NCBI GenBank assembly: GCA_010093685.1
Contig: MU006227.1
Coordinates: 994,154 to 1,058,153 of the forward strand
Reading direction: 5' to 3'
Length of the DNA stretch: 64,000 nucleotides
DNA from: Ophiobolus disseminans
Taxonomy: Eukaryota; Ascomycota; Dothideomycetes; Pleosporales; Phaeosphaeriaceae
Part shown: piece by piece, positions 22,101-34,732 of the stretch
How the letters are laid out: each line of letters opens with the position of its first letter
How positions within the stretch are numbered: position 1 is the stretch's first letter
The notes under the pieces: model-generated
The model's input: the letters and a program-made list of their open reading frames with translations, nothing else
Told to the model about the DNA's origin: nothing
Databases searched by the model: none
Made by a program: the position numbers and the translations under genes

Positions 22101-22737
22101 GTGTTGTTGATAGTCGTGATTGGGCCGCTTATAGTCACATTTTGGCCAGGCTCGGTCTTCGTAGTTGTGCAAGTAGTAGTTGTGAGCTCAGTGACCGTGT
22201 TGTTCTTCGTGACAGTAGGCCCTGAAACAGTAATAATACTGCCCGGCTTGGTTTCAGTGAAAGTCTAAAAAAAGGTCAGCCTTGACTTCTACGAACCACA
22301 AATCTTCACCCGCCAATGAAGCCTGAAGATGCTGATGCTTCTAGAGTCCTCCGAAGCTGTCGAATTCTCCTGGTTCTTCGATGTTTTTGAAACACCTCGC
22401 CATGGTGCATGTTGTCGCACGCTCCAAAATTTGCCATGCTGGAGAAACTCACCGTCTTGTCGGTGTGCGTCACTGTGCAGGTTGTTGTTACTGTGTTCGT
22501 GCGAGTGTATTTCTCTGTCACGGTGCACGTCTCTGTGAGCCATTTCGTCGTCTTCGCGCACGTATCATATCCACCACCGCCTTTGCGTTCCGCAACTCCG
22601 GACTCGAGGGCCGCCGTCGAAGTCAGCGCAGGTGATGGCGTCTGCTTCAAACTCAGACGCTCAGATAGAGGTACGACCGTATCATTGGTGGCAATGGCAA
22701 AGTTTAAGAGCGCCAGTAGGGTCAAAATTCCACGCAT
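19165..22737 (-). CDS. Ser/Thr-rich GPI-type cell-wall adhesin with tandem repeats
   Basis: Five exons on the minus strand (22453-22737, 21850-22264, 21276-21799, 20731-21036, 19165-20670) sum to 1011 residues. The signal peptide is MRGILTLLALLNFAIA. The body is mucin-like: TTT-rich segments with N-glycosylation sequons, then tandem six-residue repeats of the type ATLERT (about 235-330), then many units of the type TxxLPASTxxxTxTLP. It ends with a Pro/Ser-rich stalk and a hydrophobic tail (GNLVGWLVGAAGLGIGLI) that fits a GPI-attachment signal. Introns 1 and 3 are long for this window (188 and 239 nt), so an extra small exon could be missed. The likely role is adhesion or a wall surface coat. 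Repeat content suggests length polymorphism between strains. Confidence 0.8.
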
Positions 22738-25009
22738 TTTGCGAGCGAACGAGAGCTATGCCGGCCGAACGAGTGGCACGCGGCGCGAAGCTGGATATGT
22801 TAGATACACACGTGATTATAGGTTGTGCATCCCGAAAGATACTAAGACGCTTGAACATGTAGCTTGGTGGAGGTTTGACAAGGGTACAAGAAGCAGGGCA
22901 AACAGTTACACGGACAAGACGTAGTGGAATCGTTAGGTCGCCGTACTATTATTGAAAACTAAAGGCCTTCAATGGAGAATCACGTACCTTGAAGGAAATG
23001 ATGGGCTGAAGGCTGAAGCTTGAGAGGGAGGAGATCGCAGGGCAGCAACAGACGACTATATGATTACGACTATGCTAGCCGGCCGCCTGCAGATGGCGGG
23101 AGCATCAGTTGAACAGGCAGGGCTGGGCTCATCCCAAGCTTTCTCATTGATCCTCTTTCACCAAGGATGGTGAGAATGATGGCCCGAGTGGAGAACATGC
23201 AAGCAGAAGGCAGACAGAGGCTTGGCCGCCCGCCATTATTCAACAGCCGCTTGATCACGGTCGTAGGCGACGTACAAGACACTTCAGCCTTACTAGACTG
23301 CATTGGTCTTGAAGCGTTACCGGCAAAAGAAAATGGTGAGCGCGAGCTACGACGACCAGGGACCAGGTGGCGCGGAAGAAGACCATAGACAGCTCGGAAC
23401 TGGCGAAAGATACGGCGTGACATCCGGATCCCCTAGGCAGGCACGGCTGAACAAGCCTATGTGATCGTTATCCAGCGCAGAGGCCAAAGAGACCACCCGA
23501 AAACTCCACCCATGGCGATTGCTGACATGGATAGCATAATGACCGCATCTAGCTAGCAAATTGCTTCATATGGGAAAAGTAGCTGCAGCCCATCATCCCC
23601 AGCAATGCACGTTAACGCCAGGTAGGATCCTGAGCAAGGTTGGCAGCCCTGTGTGGTATGCTGGGGCCAAAAGGCAGGGCAATAAGTGGAGCCGCCATAA
23701 TCACGCCGTGTGAGCAATTCGCTCCGTTGACCTGCGGCAGCGACCATTGCCCGCGGAGGCGGCCTTAATTGAGTGTGGTTGTACAAGGTATGATGAGGTC
23801 GTTGTGGAAAGCGCACAACGGCAAAGCAATCTAGAGCCACCCACGTGAGAACCAGAATCCGTGCGCAAAGTGGGGCATCCAGATGGCGCGATTGGCCGTT
23901 GCGAGCGAGCGCTCGTGCCCGTCGTCCCATCCCACCTCGAACCAACAACATAGGCCGGGTCCCTGCGCCGAAGACGTTCTAATGCTATCCGACATTGCGA
24001 TACTAGACATGCCAATATGCTGAACATCCTCATTGTTCATCTTCCTCCTGGTGCCGAATCTAGAACGCGGCTTAACTGACAACAACACCACGGCACCTGG
24101 CCCGAAGGGCTGAGTAAGATCGTGTAGCGGGCCTACGCCTCTTTACAGCATAGCCTCGACGCCGACCGCGGCCATGGCGGTGAATCATTCGAATCCCATC
24201 CTTACCCATGACAGCCACAGCCACTCCAATATGCTGCGACCGGCTGCGACCCTCCCACTCGACATGCGATGCACGTCTAGACACCACAGGCAATGCGCCT
24301 AGAATCCTCCCGAGGCTGATAATCCTCCAATGGGCAGCAGTTCGGGTCCGGCCACAGAGGTGCAGCCCTTCACCGGTCAGATACTGTCCAGTGGTTTACC
24401 GACGTTCTGCAGGTGATACGCACCCCAAGGGTTATGCATTTTGCGATACTGATACCCCGCTTGTGGCACGGGCTATCATCGAGGCAAGCAACTTGACTTT
24501 GTTCGTTTTGTAGAGGATGTTTTGGAGATCTCCCCTGCATTACTCTAGGTATCAGGCATGGACAGGGTAGCGAACCCTTCACAAATCGAAGTTGATGGGC
24601 CAGGCCATAACAGATTGCGGCTCTGCGACCGCCTCTCATCAAAATGAGCTCTTTGTAGGCGAGGCTGTCGCATGCACTATTCGAGGCGGGTCAGTACGGC
24701 ATTAGAGCGTCTTACAAATTGCGCCCCTCCTGTTCCTTAACATCCTTGTTGTCGCTCGTCCGGCGTGCGATCCTTTCTCAACCCATCATACTCATATCGA
24801 CACCACCAGACTTGTAGGCAATTATTGAAATGGCATAGTGTCTAGACTAAACATCAATCGTTCTTCGATCTAGGGTGCCGTGCCATCAGTTCTCGGTCAG
24901 AGTTTGTTTTGCGAGACTGGTTTCATTGCGGTTGGTGCGAAGCTTTCCAGGCACGTTCAGACAGTATTCGGCATTCTCGACGACTCAAATCCATGCGTGC
25001 CGCATAAAT
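22738..25009. other. large intergenic region, no gene recognised
   Basis: About 2.3 kb upstream of the adhesin and upstream of the aspartic-protease-like gene. Overlapping open frames on the minus strand (about 23070-24640) are Arg/Ser/Cys-rich and show neither domains nor splice structure. A first exon with a signal peptide for the next gene may lie in its last 200 bases. Confidence 0.45.
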
Positions 25010-27365
25010 ATGGCATTCCGAAGCATGAAGTTCGCGAAGAGGTTAGATGCAACGACCAAGCTTGTACCCGTTCCGTTATCGCTGGTCCCTAGTGGGAGTT
25101 TCGATGGAAATGATGGGCAATGGTCTTCTTTCGTGATAAGTAAGTTGGAATACAAATAATCACTACAACAGATACTGACGTTAGGCTTTGTGCATTGACA
25201 GACATTGCGGGAGATGGCGAAGGTAAAGGCCAGAACTTTAGAGTCCTCATATCTACGTCTTTGCCAGGGGCCATACTCCCAGCACAAACAGAATGGTGTA
25301 CTGAAGATCCAGAGTGCCCGAAAAGTCGTGGAATCATGAGCTTCAATGGGGAGCAGCCCCTCGGTCTCGAAACCACTTCCAGTTTCTGGAAAGCAGCTGG
25401 CGCCTTCACCTTACCGTTCGAATCCACATACTGGTGGTCCCCAAGCCTACTATCAGCAGGCTCGAATAACACCCTGAGAGGAGAATGGGGGCTGACTACT
25501 GTTGGACTGGGCCAAGCATCGAAACAAAGTATCACCATCGAGGAACAATGGGTAGCCCGGCAATATACCAAGAGTTTCTTTCTGGGGTATCTTGGTCTAT
25601 CTGTGGGTGCAGTCAGCCCCAATGGAGCATCGAGACCTACTTTTCTTAGTGGTCTAGCCGAAAATCCGAACACAATTCCCAGTGCAGGGTATGGTTTCAC
25701 GGCGGGAGCCTCTTATAGTATGTGATCTCTGCTGTCATTGGCGGTTTACTCGCATGACTTGATGCTTCCCCAACTCAGAAATCTCGCTGATATTGTTCAG
25801 AGAATAGTGGTCGAGGTGCACAGGGTAGCATGGTCTTCGGAGGATACGACAAAGCGCGTTTAATCTCACAGCAAGGCGTGAACATCAGCTTACCAGGCAA
25901 ACAAAACACTACCCTTGTCGTTGGTGTCAAATCCATCACATACACTCCGGACCAAGATGTGCAGCAAGGCCTCACCGTCCTAACCAAAACACCCAACGGC
26001 GGGTTTCACGCAGTCGTCGACTCTACGCTGCCCTATCTGGTTCTTCCCGATGATGTCTGCGACAAGTTTGTAGAGAAGTTCAATCTAGTTTATGATCGGA
26101 CCACCGGCTTGTATACGGTCAACGGCACTGCCCATGAACGAAATCAGCAACAAAACGCCACTGTTGCTTTCAAAATTGGCTCTGAACCCACAGATAGTAG
26201 CACCTCATTCTCTTCCATCGTCTTGCCATACGAGGCCTTCTACAAGCGGGCTGGATTTCCGATTTATCCCAAGGGCAACGAAACAAACTACTTCCCGATA
26301 AGGAAATCTGGCAATGGTGTATATATCCTGGGTCGTACATTCCTACAAGAGGCCTACATTATCGTTGACTACGAACACACCACCCTCACAGTTGCGCCAG
26401 CCTATTTCTCGGATCCCATGCCGGCCAAGGAGGAACTGGTGCCGATCTTCAATGCCACGTACACACCACCCGCTGTTGTGCCTAAGCCTAACGATGATGG
26501 AATTTCTGGAGGCGCAATTGCTGGTATCGTCATTGGCATTGTTGCTGTTTTTCTGCTCATCGGAGGAGTCGCATTCTTCTACTATAGAAAACGACGCATT
26601 GCTAGGGCTAAAGCGCAAGAGCTGGAGGAGAAACCTGTCGATATCGATACAACCGCTGCAGGTGGTGAAGTCAAACATCGCCGAGTGTCAGAACTCACTG
26701 GTTCGGAACCTCCATATTCGCCTCAGACAAAGCCAGTAGGCTACTACGGGGGCGATCACAAATCGATACCAGAACTATCGCCTGATAGTACGCCGGCTGA
26801 GCTATGGGGCTCGCCAGTAGATGGAGCGAGTGAAGGCGATTACTTCGCTTCTGGTCCCAAGCCACGGAGACGTGGGGCAACGCGTGATTCGGCAGGCAAC
26901 ACACCAGGAACACCCGTGGTTGAGCTGGCTGGAGATGACGGCAGATACCAGGTGGCAGGTCAGCACTTTGACGTTGTGGGCCCAATTCAGCGTCCCAAGC
27001 ATAGCCGTGGCCCCAGTGACACATCACTATCAACCAACATCGACGAAGTACTTGCAGCTCCCGAAAAGGATGCACCGCAGGTTGAGAGGAAGCACTCGAG
27101 CCGGTTCATTGAGCACACAGGTGAAGATACGGGCCCTTCAAGAGCTGAGATGGTAGTGAGTCCCTTGGAAAACACGAGAGCCGATGAGCGCGACCCTTCA
27201 GCCGAGCCCACGCTAGAGAGACGCCCGTCACATGTTCGAGGTCTTAGCGACACTACCGTGAACAGCGAGAGCACGGCTGTGTCTCAGCCCACTCCAGAGG
27301 AGCTCGAGCGATGGAATCGGGGCATTGAAGAAGACGTGAGGCCAAACCAGCCGCTGTCTAAATAA
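25010..27365 (+). CDS. membrane-anchored aspartic-protease-like (A1 family) protein, probably non-catalytic
   Basis: Three exons (25010-25139, 25202-25717, 25801-27365; introns of 62 and 83 nt) give at least 736 residues. The N-terminal two thirds are a pepsin-like ectodomain: QWSSFVINIAGD, WGLTTVGLG, SMVFGGYD, and YILGRTFLQEAYIIVDYE near its end. The second active-site region is AVVDSTLPYLVLP, which keeps an Asp. The first reads FRVLISTSLPGAILP instead of the usual DTGS form, so proteolysis is doubtful. A transmembrane helix (AIAGIVIGIVAVFLLIGGVA) is followed by basic stop-transfer residues and a long Ser/Pro/Glu-rich cytoplasmic tail. No signal peptide follows the first ATG, so an upstream exon is probably missing. 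Possible roles are sensor or scaffold at the cell surface; this is inference. Confidence 0.82.
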
Positions 27366-28619
27366 GGAAGCGGGTGAAAAGTCGCGAGGATATCCAGGAC
27401 ACTATCACCGTGTTGCTGCTTCGGCACAGATTGCTTACCGTTCGAGTACATGGATTCTATTTTCGCGTGTTCCTAGGCTTGGTGCACACACATGTATTTC
27501 TTTCAGGATTGTTTTCGGGATGTATGTTCTACGGTTGATGTCTCTATACCCACTAGTACGCTCACTACGAATGTAATGTATGAAACAGTGCACCGAACAT
27601 ATTACGTGAACATCTCCGAGGGTTCTTGCGCTTGCGCCGTAAAACTCGTGCGAACGCTTGTTCATACACTTTCTTACATTGCACCACTTGATGCTGTGCT
27701 CTTCAAAATTCCTCCGACGCTGGCAGGCAACAAACGTGCATGCGCAATCGACGACCCACAAATGAAGCACAGCGCATGGATCCATACCGTAGAGAATCGC
27801 CTCACGCACTTCTGCAGCTCAAGGCTCGGAATCGTGCTTATCAGCCTCCAAAGACGTTTGTCTCACAACACGGGCGATCCTTCGTACGATCGAACACCAG
27901 CAAAGCATATTTCTTTATGCGCCACGAACGCGCATACACTCTATTCTTGCGTCCTTCCGACCACGCTGCATCGTGCGCCGCCGCTCGGTCGATGTGAGAC
28001 AAAAAACAAGCGTCGCCATAATACGTGGAATCACATCACCCCATCTCTCAACGCTGCAGCCGACCGAGCATCAGCGCTATCAAGCCACTCTTCTTGGCGC
28101 GGCCCATCGCGATTTATACGAACGCCTTGAGTCGTGATCTAGGAATCAAATGAGGTCAGCGGCTAGATGCAGCAAATGCAGCGCGATCGCACACTTCCAC
28201 AAGAGTGGGGCCTGCATTCAATATTGTATGCGGCCGTCAACAGCTGTGTCGTCCGCATTTGGATGCCGAGAGCTTTAGTGTGGGGAGTGAGTCCACACCA
28301 CATTGGGCGATGAATGATGTGAGCATGCCGGTGAGCGCATGGTCTTGACGTGGCGATGCGGCCGGATGAGGGCCATGTTGACGAGGCTGGGGTAGCAGTG
28401 AAGAGCCTGAGGTTGCAACGGTGTGGGTGTGCCGGGGTCAATGGCTTCCGGATGTAGCCGCGCGTTTGATAGGGTACCTTAATATGTGGCGCCGGATAAG
28501 TAGCGTAGAACCAGGCGTACGTAGAGTAAGCATATATTGCACGCACATACAGACAGTTGTTCGGGTGGGGGGTTGGCTTCATCTGCTGGGTAAGCATCAT
28601 TGCGGCGTAGTTGAGCGCC
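27366..28619. other. intergenic, no gene recognised
   Basis: About 1.25 kb after the aspartic-protease-like gene. Long overlapping frames exist on both strands but have no domain, signal peptide or splice support. No RNA gene was recognised. Confidence 0.4.
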
Positions 28620-29310
28620 TTACGAAATAGAGAGTATCACCCTTGTTTGATTCTTGGTCGTGGTGTGCAGCTCATCTTTGCGCATCTCCAGATCTTGCAC
28701 AGTCTGAGCGAGTTGTTCAATCCTAGTATATATGTGCATGACTTTGAAGCAGCTTTTCATTGTGCTGTGAGTTAATTCGAGACAATCCTGTATGAGATTA
28801 TTGGTATCAGTACTGGCACTCATTGTTGATTGGATCTAACGTAACGCTATTGTACTGATGTGCTCCGTTGAATATGTGTAATTCAGAAGAGAAGATATGC
28901 ACAACTTTCGACGGGAAGATCAGTGCCGGGCCGTCTGCACATACTTACCCGTCAGTGCAGACGATCCGAGAGTTTTGTAGCCAACGAGCAATGCTTGCTC
29001 TTTCTTCCTGCATCTGCGATGCAATATTGGCTTGCATTTTGCCGCTGCGAAGATCGACGGCAACTCCAGCAGCAACCGCTGGTCGTTTCCTCTGCCGACA
29101 TGACGCGCACTTGAGGTCGCCGAGGAAACACGCAGAGGCACCTGTGGATACCCAAAATTGGGACCAATAATCAAGGCTAAATCTGGATTCATGTCGTAGG
29201 AAGTGAATATGCCGCCAGGAGGTATGGAGACAACGCAGTGCTAGGGGCGTGAAGCACCATCCCGTCAAGGAAGCATTCATGCATCGGAGGACCCGTCTAC
29301 GCAGCACCTG
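28620..29310 (-). CDS. possible small genes or gene remnants, poorly resolved
   Basis: Two minus-strand stretches look weakly coding. One (about 28950-29140) contains GDLKCASCRQRKRP and SGKMQANIASQMQEERASI, and is followed by a good 5' splice site GTAAGT. The other (28620-28823, true ATG) encodes 67 residues with a coiled-coil-like core, RIEQLAQTVQDLEMRKDEL. I could not join them in a consistent phase, so they may be two small genes, one mis-modelled gene or a decayed gene. No function is proposed. Confidence 0.3.
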
Positions 29311-29399
29311 CTACCAGTTGCATCATTCTGTAGTTGTTTGGTCGGTGCGGTTTATTGGCTTTAGTGCGTCCTAGACAAGTCGCGCAGATTTCAGTCTGC

Positions 29400-31458
29400 T
29401 CATGCTGCGTCTTCAGCAGGTCCAGATTGCTTCGTATATGTTATCGTATGAGCTCCTGTGTCCTGTATCATATTCGATACTGCGGCTTGCTGTGTAAACG
29501 ATGCCATATTGACTTCTGCTCCGCTTGCGTGCGAGAAGTGCGAAGCGCTAGGATAAACCATGTAAGGTACCTCGACAACTCGTCGCTGTGGGAACCCTAG
29601 ATTGCTCTCGCTGGGTCCCTTTGTGGCAGAATCGGGATTCTGTAACGCTTGTGTCTGGTGGGCAAAAAGGTTGTACGTGGGACCATGGTTGATGAAGGAC
29701 ATGGGCCATTGAACGACTGGCTGCCATTCCTGCTCGAGCTCTTGGAAGCACGCGCGCATCAGAGTTTCGCCCCATCGGTCCATGAACCAGTATCGTGATT
29801 GCGAGGCGAAGAGAATCGTAGAGTAATACATAAGAATAGCAAGTGCTCCAGAGTGTCTCTGTCGTAGGAAGCTCAGGAAGTCCGGCTGCAAATTCAATGG
29901 CCAGAAAAAGAGGAATCGAAGCTCGCGATTATCGACGCGTGGCGGTATGGATAACCCAAGGATAGGCTCAAAACGCCCGATAACCTCAATATAAAGCTCC
30001 CTCTCTGATTCGTGTAGATCAGGTACGGACTTTACGAAGGAAAGGAGCGTTGGAATCTGGTTGAGCAGCTCCTGCAGCATAGGTTGCGAAGGTGTAACAT
30101 CAATGGGATCCCGAAACCTGTGACATCAGTATGTGCCCAGCTAGTACTTTAGTAACCTTTGACTCACATTGGAGACAGAAAGGAGTTGTAAACATGAGCC
30201 TGTGCCAAATTCAGCACATTAATCATTCCTTGCATGAGATTGAATATGTTCAGGATGCCGTCAATCGCGCCCTGCGAAGTGGGAGCCTCGGAGTAGTTGA
30301 GCTCAAACCCAGTCGAGGCGAATACACTCAATGTGAGTAGCGTAGATGTCGCGACCAGCGCCGGGGCTTCGTGAATTGTGACATTGTGGAGCTTTCTTTT
30401 CACACTTTTGATTGCTAGATCTTGGTGATGGATGCTGCACGCGTAGTACTGCGCTCTTTCATCAGGTATCAAATGTGCTTTGTGTAGCGCAGAAAACGCA
30501 AGTATCTCATGCATTAAGAATGTATGAGTAACTGCATGCTTTGGGGCCTCAACTCTCCATACGTGACGCATATCATCACCTGATGCGAGATCAGCATATG
30601 TCTACTGTGTATCTCTCGCACTAAACTTTACTCACGCTGCGATAGCTCATCGAAGGCTTCCAATGTCCAGTGGTGCCTAGTTGAATATCAATCTCAAAAT
30701 TCTTGGGCTTCTTTAGGACATACCAACATCAGCTCGAGGTCGCGCACCCATATATCCGCTTGACTTGTCGCGTCCCGATGAATAAAGCGGGTCAAAAAGA
30801 AGAACTGGTCTGACTACGGAATTTGAAGTCGGAACTTAGTAAGGTGTTGTGTACACTAAACGTGGGAATCTAACCTGTGAGCTTGTCGAACTACCTTCCG
30901 AAATCGCAGAAAGAGATGCTGACTCTCCCTGGTAAGTCGATGGCGGGTTAAGGACATAATCAATGAGCAATGAAGGTGAAGGCGTCGACGAGGCTTCCTA
31001 TCGATCGTAAGTTTGGTTACATACACCGTGGTAAGAGCCTATGTGTACCAGCTTTGTGGCGTCTTGCAATGGATGCGTTGTACGCTTAGGCGCACTGCTA
31101 CTCGCAACGGATATCGAAGGTGGCGGAGGTTGATTGATGTCTCCCACAACGAGACTACATGGTACGCCATGCCGAGAGCAATTCGAACATGGTTTCAGTT
31201 CGTCGCACTGTTTGATGTTAGGCATGTTCTGCTGTGCTTATGCTAGATGATATGCAATGCGGGGAAGATAACGTACTTTTACATGACGAGCCTTACATTG
31301 CCTACAGCCCAATCTTGATCTATTCAAGAGTCAGGCGTCGCCAATCGAAAACGATGTTGCACGATTAACGAACGGAAGATTTGTCTTCTAAGACGGAGAT
31401 TGGCTGGAAGCGAGGAGTATTTTGCTTTACCGTACTTTTTATGCCCCAATCTAGGCAT
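29400..31458 (-). CDS. Zn2Cys6 transcription factor, sterol-regulator-like (UPC2-type layout)
   Basis: Eight exons on the minus strand (31436-31458, 31277-31319, 31022-31207, 30875-30928, 30728-30813, 30636-30676, 30168-30579, 29400-30117) sum to exactly 520 codons plus stop. The tiny first exon gives MPRLGHKKSRLGCRQCKARH, leading into a binuclear zinc cluster with C13, C16, C23, C29, C32 and C39 (C-x2-C-x6-C-x5-C-x2-C-x6-C). After a linker come ELMHHWTLEAFDEL and HTFLMHEILAFSALH, which are typical of the short fungal regulators related to yeast Upc2. It therefore is a nuclear DNA-binding regulator. It is divergent from the MFS transporter, with their starts about 0.9 kb apart, so co-regulation is plausible but unproven. 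The intron with 5' site GTTGGT is weak but required by phase. Confidence 0.85.
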
Positions 31459-32369
31459 TTAAGCTTCAACAAGCCAATGGCCAAGGTGCCGGGCCTGTTG
31501 TGGGTGTCGAATGAACTAGGTATCCTCGGGAGTGGGCACGACAGCAATGGTCTCTCCGGTGCCCATGAGGGGGAAAGCGAACGCGAGCGGGGAAACGGTG
31601 AGGCCGGAACGATTTTGGAGCATGGATTAGAAAGCGCTATACCGTACTCGCCATCCCGCATTGCTTTGAGAAATGAGGCGTGTGCGATGGCCCACCGGAC
31701 AGAGTAGCGTGTCCCAGCACCGAAGATTGCAGACTCGCGCCGCTTCGGCGAGTGAGTTATGACGCTTCACCTCACAACTTCACAACAACATCGATTCTAC
31801 GCAAAGTAGGCGCCGGACGGTCGCGCTACAAGATCGGAGTCGTGATTTTACTTCTCTCAAAGACCTCGGACCCAACCTTGGAAGAGTTCAGATGTTCGTC
31901 ATTCGGGAGACGAGAGCTATCGCCATAAAGACCCCATCAAACTCAGCATCAAGACGATCTGCCTATGCAGCTGATCAGCAATTTTTTTACCTCGTTCTAT
32001 CAATGCTCGATCCTTTGTTACAGGGCGCGCATGCTGTCATCAATCGCCCAGGGCCTCCTGCCTAATTTGATTCTCACTACTTTCTAAGCGCACCTAACAC
32101 ACGCTCTGGAGCTTAACAAACGCAAACAGTCATCCATTAACTATATGCAAAATAAAAAGCATCAAGGGCTGGAAGGCTACTTCAATACACACAGCTTACA
32201 TTGAGAGGAAGCAAAAAGGGCGGAGCCATCGCTTGATGGGCCGCCATAACGTTATCGAACCGAGGTACCTAGACCCTGCAACGTCGGGGCCTATCAAAGC
32301 GACACAACGTGGTTGCTATTGCGTACAGGGTGCACGAATGTGCAACGTGCAGCGAGAATAAAGTGCAGC
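31459..32369. promoter_or_regulatory. upstream interval between divergent Zn2Cys6 gene and MFS gene
   Basis: About 0.9 kb that must contain both promoters. CGG-type half sites for zinc-cluster regulators are present but too common to call. A palindromic GGTACC lies at 32263-32268. No coding region is supported. Confidence 0.4.
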
Positions 32370-34336
32370 ATGACGACTGTTCTCGTTCTTTCGCCTTCAA
32401 CTCAATCCGTGCTGCATTGTCAAAACTTCATGAACGACCGACCGAGTTCACCTAGGGATAGAGAGCAAGCCAGCTTTACAATGGACCCGCCAGACGTGAC
32501 ACGAAAGGCCACAGAAACGAAAGAGTTCCACGCGGCAAGCGGCAGCACTGAGAAAGAGATATCGTCCCCATCAAGAGAACAATGTGTAGACCAGACGGAT
32601 ATTGTCGATTGGGACGGGGAAGATGACCTGGCGAAACCCATGAACTGTACGTTCCGCTCGTGGAGACACCTTAGTTGTCCTTGTACTTATCACCTCAGGG
32701 ACAAACATGCGAAAGTTCAAGAATATCTCGGTGATCTGCTACAACACATTCCTGACGTAAGTGATCTGGGGCTCTCGGCTGCTCGTGGATTTATACAGCA
32801 GTGCATAACTCATACTTTCTCTAGGCCGCTCGGCAGTACAATGTTTGCACCCGCCATCGGGCAGGTCATGGCCACTTATAACTCGAAAGACCCTCTTCTC
32901 GCCTCTTTCGTGGTCTCAGTATGGGTTCTCGGCTACTTCTTTGGGCCGCTTTTCCTTGGACCGCTTTCCGAGCTCTATGGGCGCTTACTTGTCTACTGGG
33001 TTTGTAATGTGTTGTTCGTAATTTTCAACGTAGGCAGTGCTCTATCACCTTCATTATCAGCGCTCGTCGTCTTCCGATTCCTTGCCGGAACTTTTGGCGG
33101 ATGTCCGATCACGATTGGTGCTGGGACCTTTGGGGACCTGATCCGCCCGCACAGCCGCGGAAAAATCATCAGTATCTGGTCGTTGGGCCCCATCATGGGA
33201 CCCATCTTGGGGTGAGGACTCTCTTCGCAGGCAATTGTGTACACGAACTGACTTTGCACTCGAAAAACAGGCCTATAGCCGGCGGCTACCTGGGTGAAAG
33301 TGCCGGCTGGCGTTGGATCTGCTGGACTCTTGCCATCGCGTCGGGAGCTGGTACCATCGCGTCATTTCTGCTTCAGGAAGAAACGTATCCGCCAATTCTG
33401 CTTGCCAGGAAAACAAAGACACTCATCAAGGAGACGGGAAACCAAAATCTGAAAGCTCAAACGGACATGGAAACCGTCCGTACTCCGTCAAAGATTTTTG
33501 GGCACGCAATCATTCGTCCGCTTCGGCTACTCTTCCTGTCCCCTGCAGTTACCGTTCTATCACTATACCTCGGTACGTTGCTTTCATTGCCCAGATGCTG
33601 CTGGAGGGGTTCACTTGTTTGTCTCTCCCCCCTCCCCCCCGAATCTTTGGATATGCTAAAAGATGCTCGAGGAACACACAGGCAATGTTTCTTATTCTAC
33701 TTCTAATAGCTAGTTGCTAACTCTTCTGCTATTCCAGGCGTGGTCTACGGTTTCATGTATCTTCTCTTCACCACGTTCCCGCTTGTATTCCAAGCTCAGT
33801 ATGGATTCGACACAGGCGAAATTGGCTTATCATACATCGGGTTGGGCGTTGGCTCAATTGTCGGTCTCGGTGCCTCAGGCTTCGTTACGGACAAGATTTA
33901 CCGCAAAAAGGCGCTCGAAGGACTTGTCCAGCCCGAGAATCGTATCATTCCACTCATTCCTGGTGCATTTTGCATTCCGATAGGCCTGTTCTGGTACGGC
34001 TGGTCGGCACATTACAAAACACACTGGATTGTACCTGAGCTTGGAACTGTGGTTACAGGAGTAGGCATCAACGTTCTTATGATGTGTGTTACGACGTACC
34101 TTATCGATGCGCATCCTCGGTACGAAGCGTCTGCCACTGCAGCAGCCACAGCTACGCGCTCCTTGATAGGAGCACTGGTACCACTGTTTGGCCGTTCGAT
34201 GTACAAAGCAATGGGTCTAGGCTGGGGAAACAGTCTACTAGGCTTTTTGACGCTGGCTATGACTCCTCTCCCATGGCTTTTCTTTCAGTACGGCCAAAAA
34301 ATACGGAGGAATCCAAGGTTTCAGCTGGAGCTGTAA
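32370..34336 (+). CDS. MFS transporter, drug:H+ antiporter (DHA1) type
   Basis: Five exons (32370-32646, 32699-32756, 32825-33211, 33271-33572, 33738-34336) encode about 540 residues from ATG 32370; later starts at 32430 or 32481 (MDPPDVTRKATETKEF) are equally possible. The family signature NPMNW appears as KPMNW across the first intron. The cytoplasmic loop after TM2 reads GPLSELYGRLLVYW, followed by FRFLAGTFGGCPITIGAG and GWRWICWTLA, all diagnostic of fungal multidrug-type DHA1 carriers in the plasma membrane. About twelve hydrophobic helices are seen. The fourth intron is long (165 nt) and contains a C-rich run. The substrate is unknown. Confidence 0.9.
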
Positions 34337-34732
34337 TAGGGAAACAGGCGCGGCAGCCTCGGCGTTGCGCGATGATTATTTGATTCAACATCTTTGAGCA
34401 CGATGATTTGTATGAACAGCATTTCAATTTCTCGTATTGTGTAGCCTCTCTTATCCTTGAGGCTTACTTCTCTCGAGTCGTCACCATGGGTTCGAGAGCT
34501 AGGGATCGCGCTAACATATCACCGTACTATGGTCATCATCTAGTTCCAACACAGTGCGCTACATTTATTGCAGCATGAGAGACAAATCTTTTCGTCTTTC
34601 GTCTACTATCCTCTTTGTCCGACAAACTCCTTTCCGTTCCGAGGCACTTTCCGAGGTGTCTTTTACACCATGTCCATCCACAATGTTTCAATCAGCAAAA
34701 GCATTGTTCACCTCCTAGAACGGCAACTATGA

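Noticed and set aside
22738..24830. Overlapping minus-strand frames as genes
   Set aside because: They are composition-driven, have no conserved motif, signal peptide or splice pattern, and overlap in several frames.
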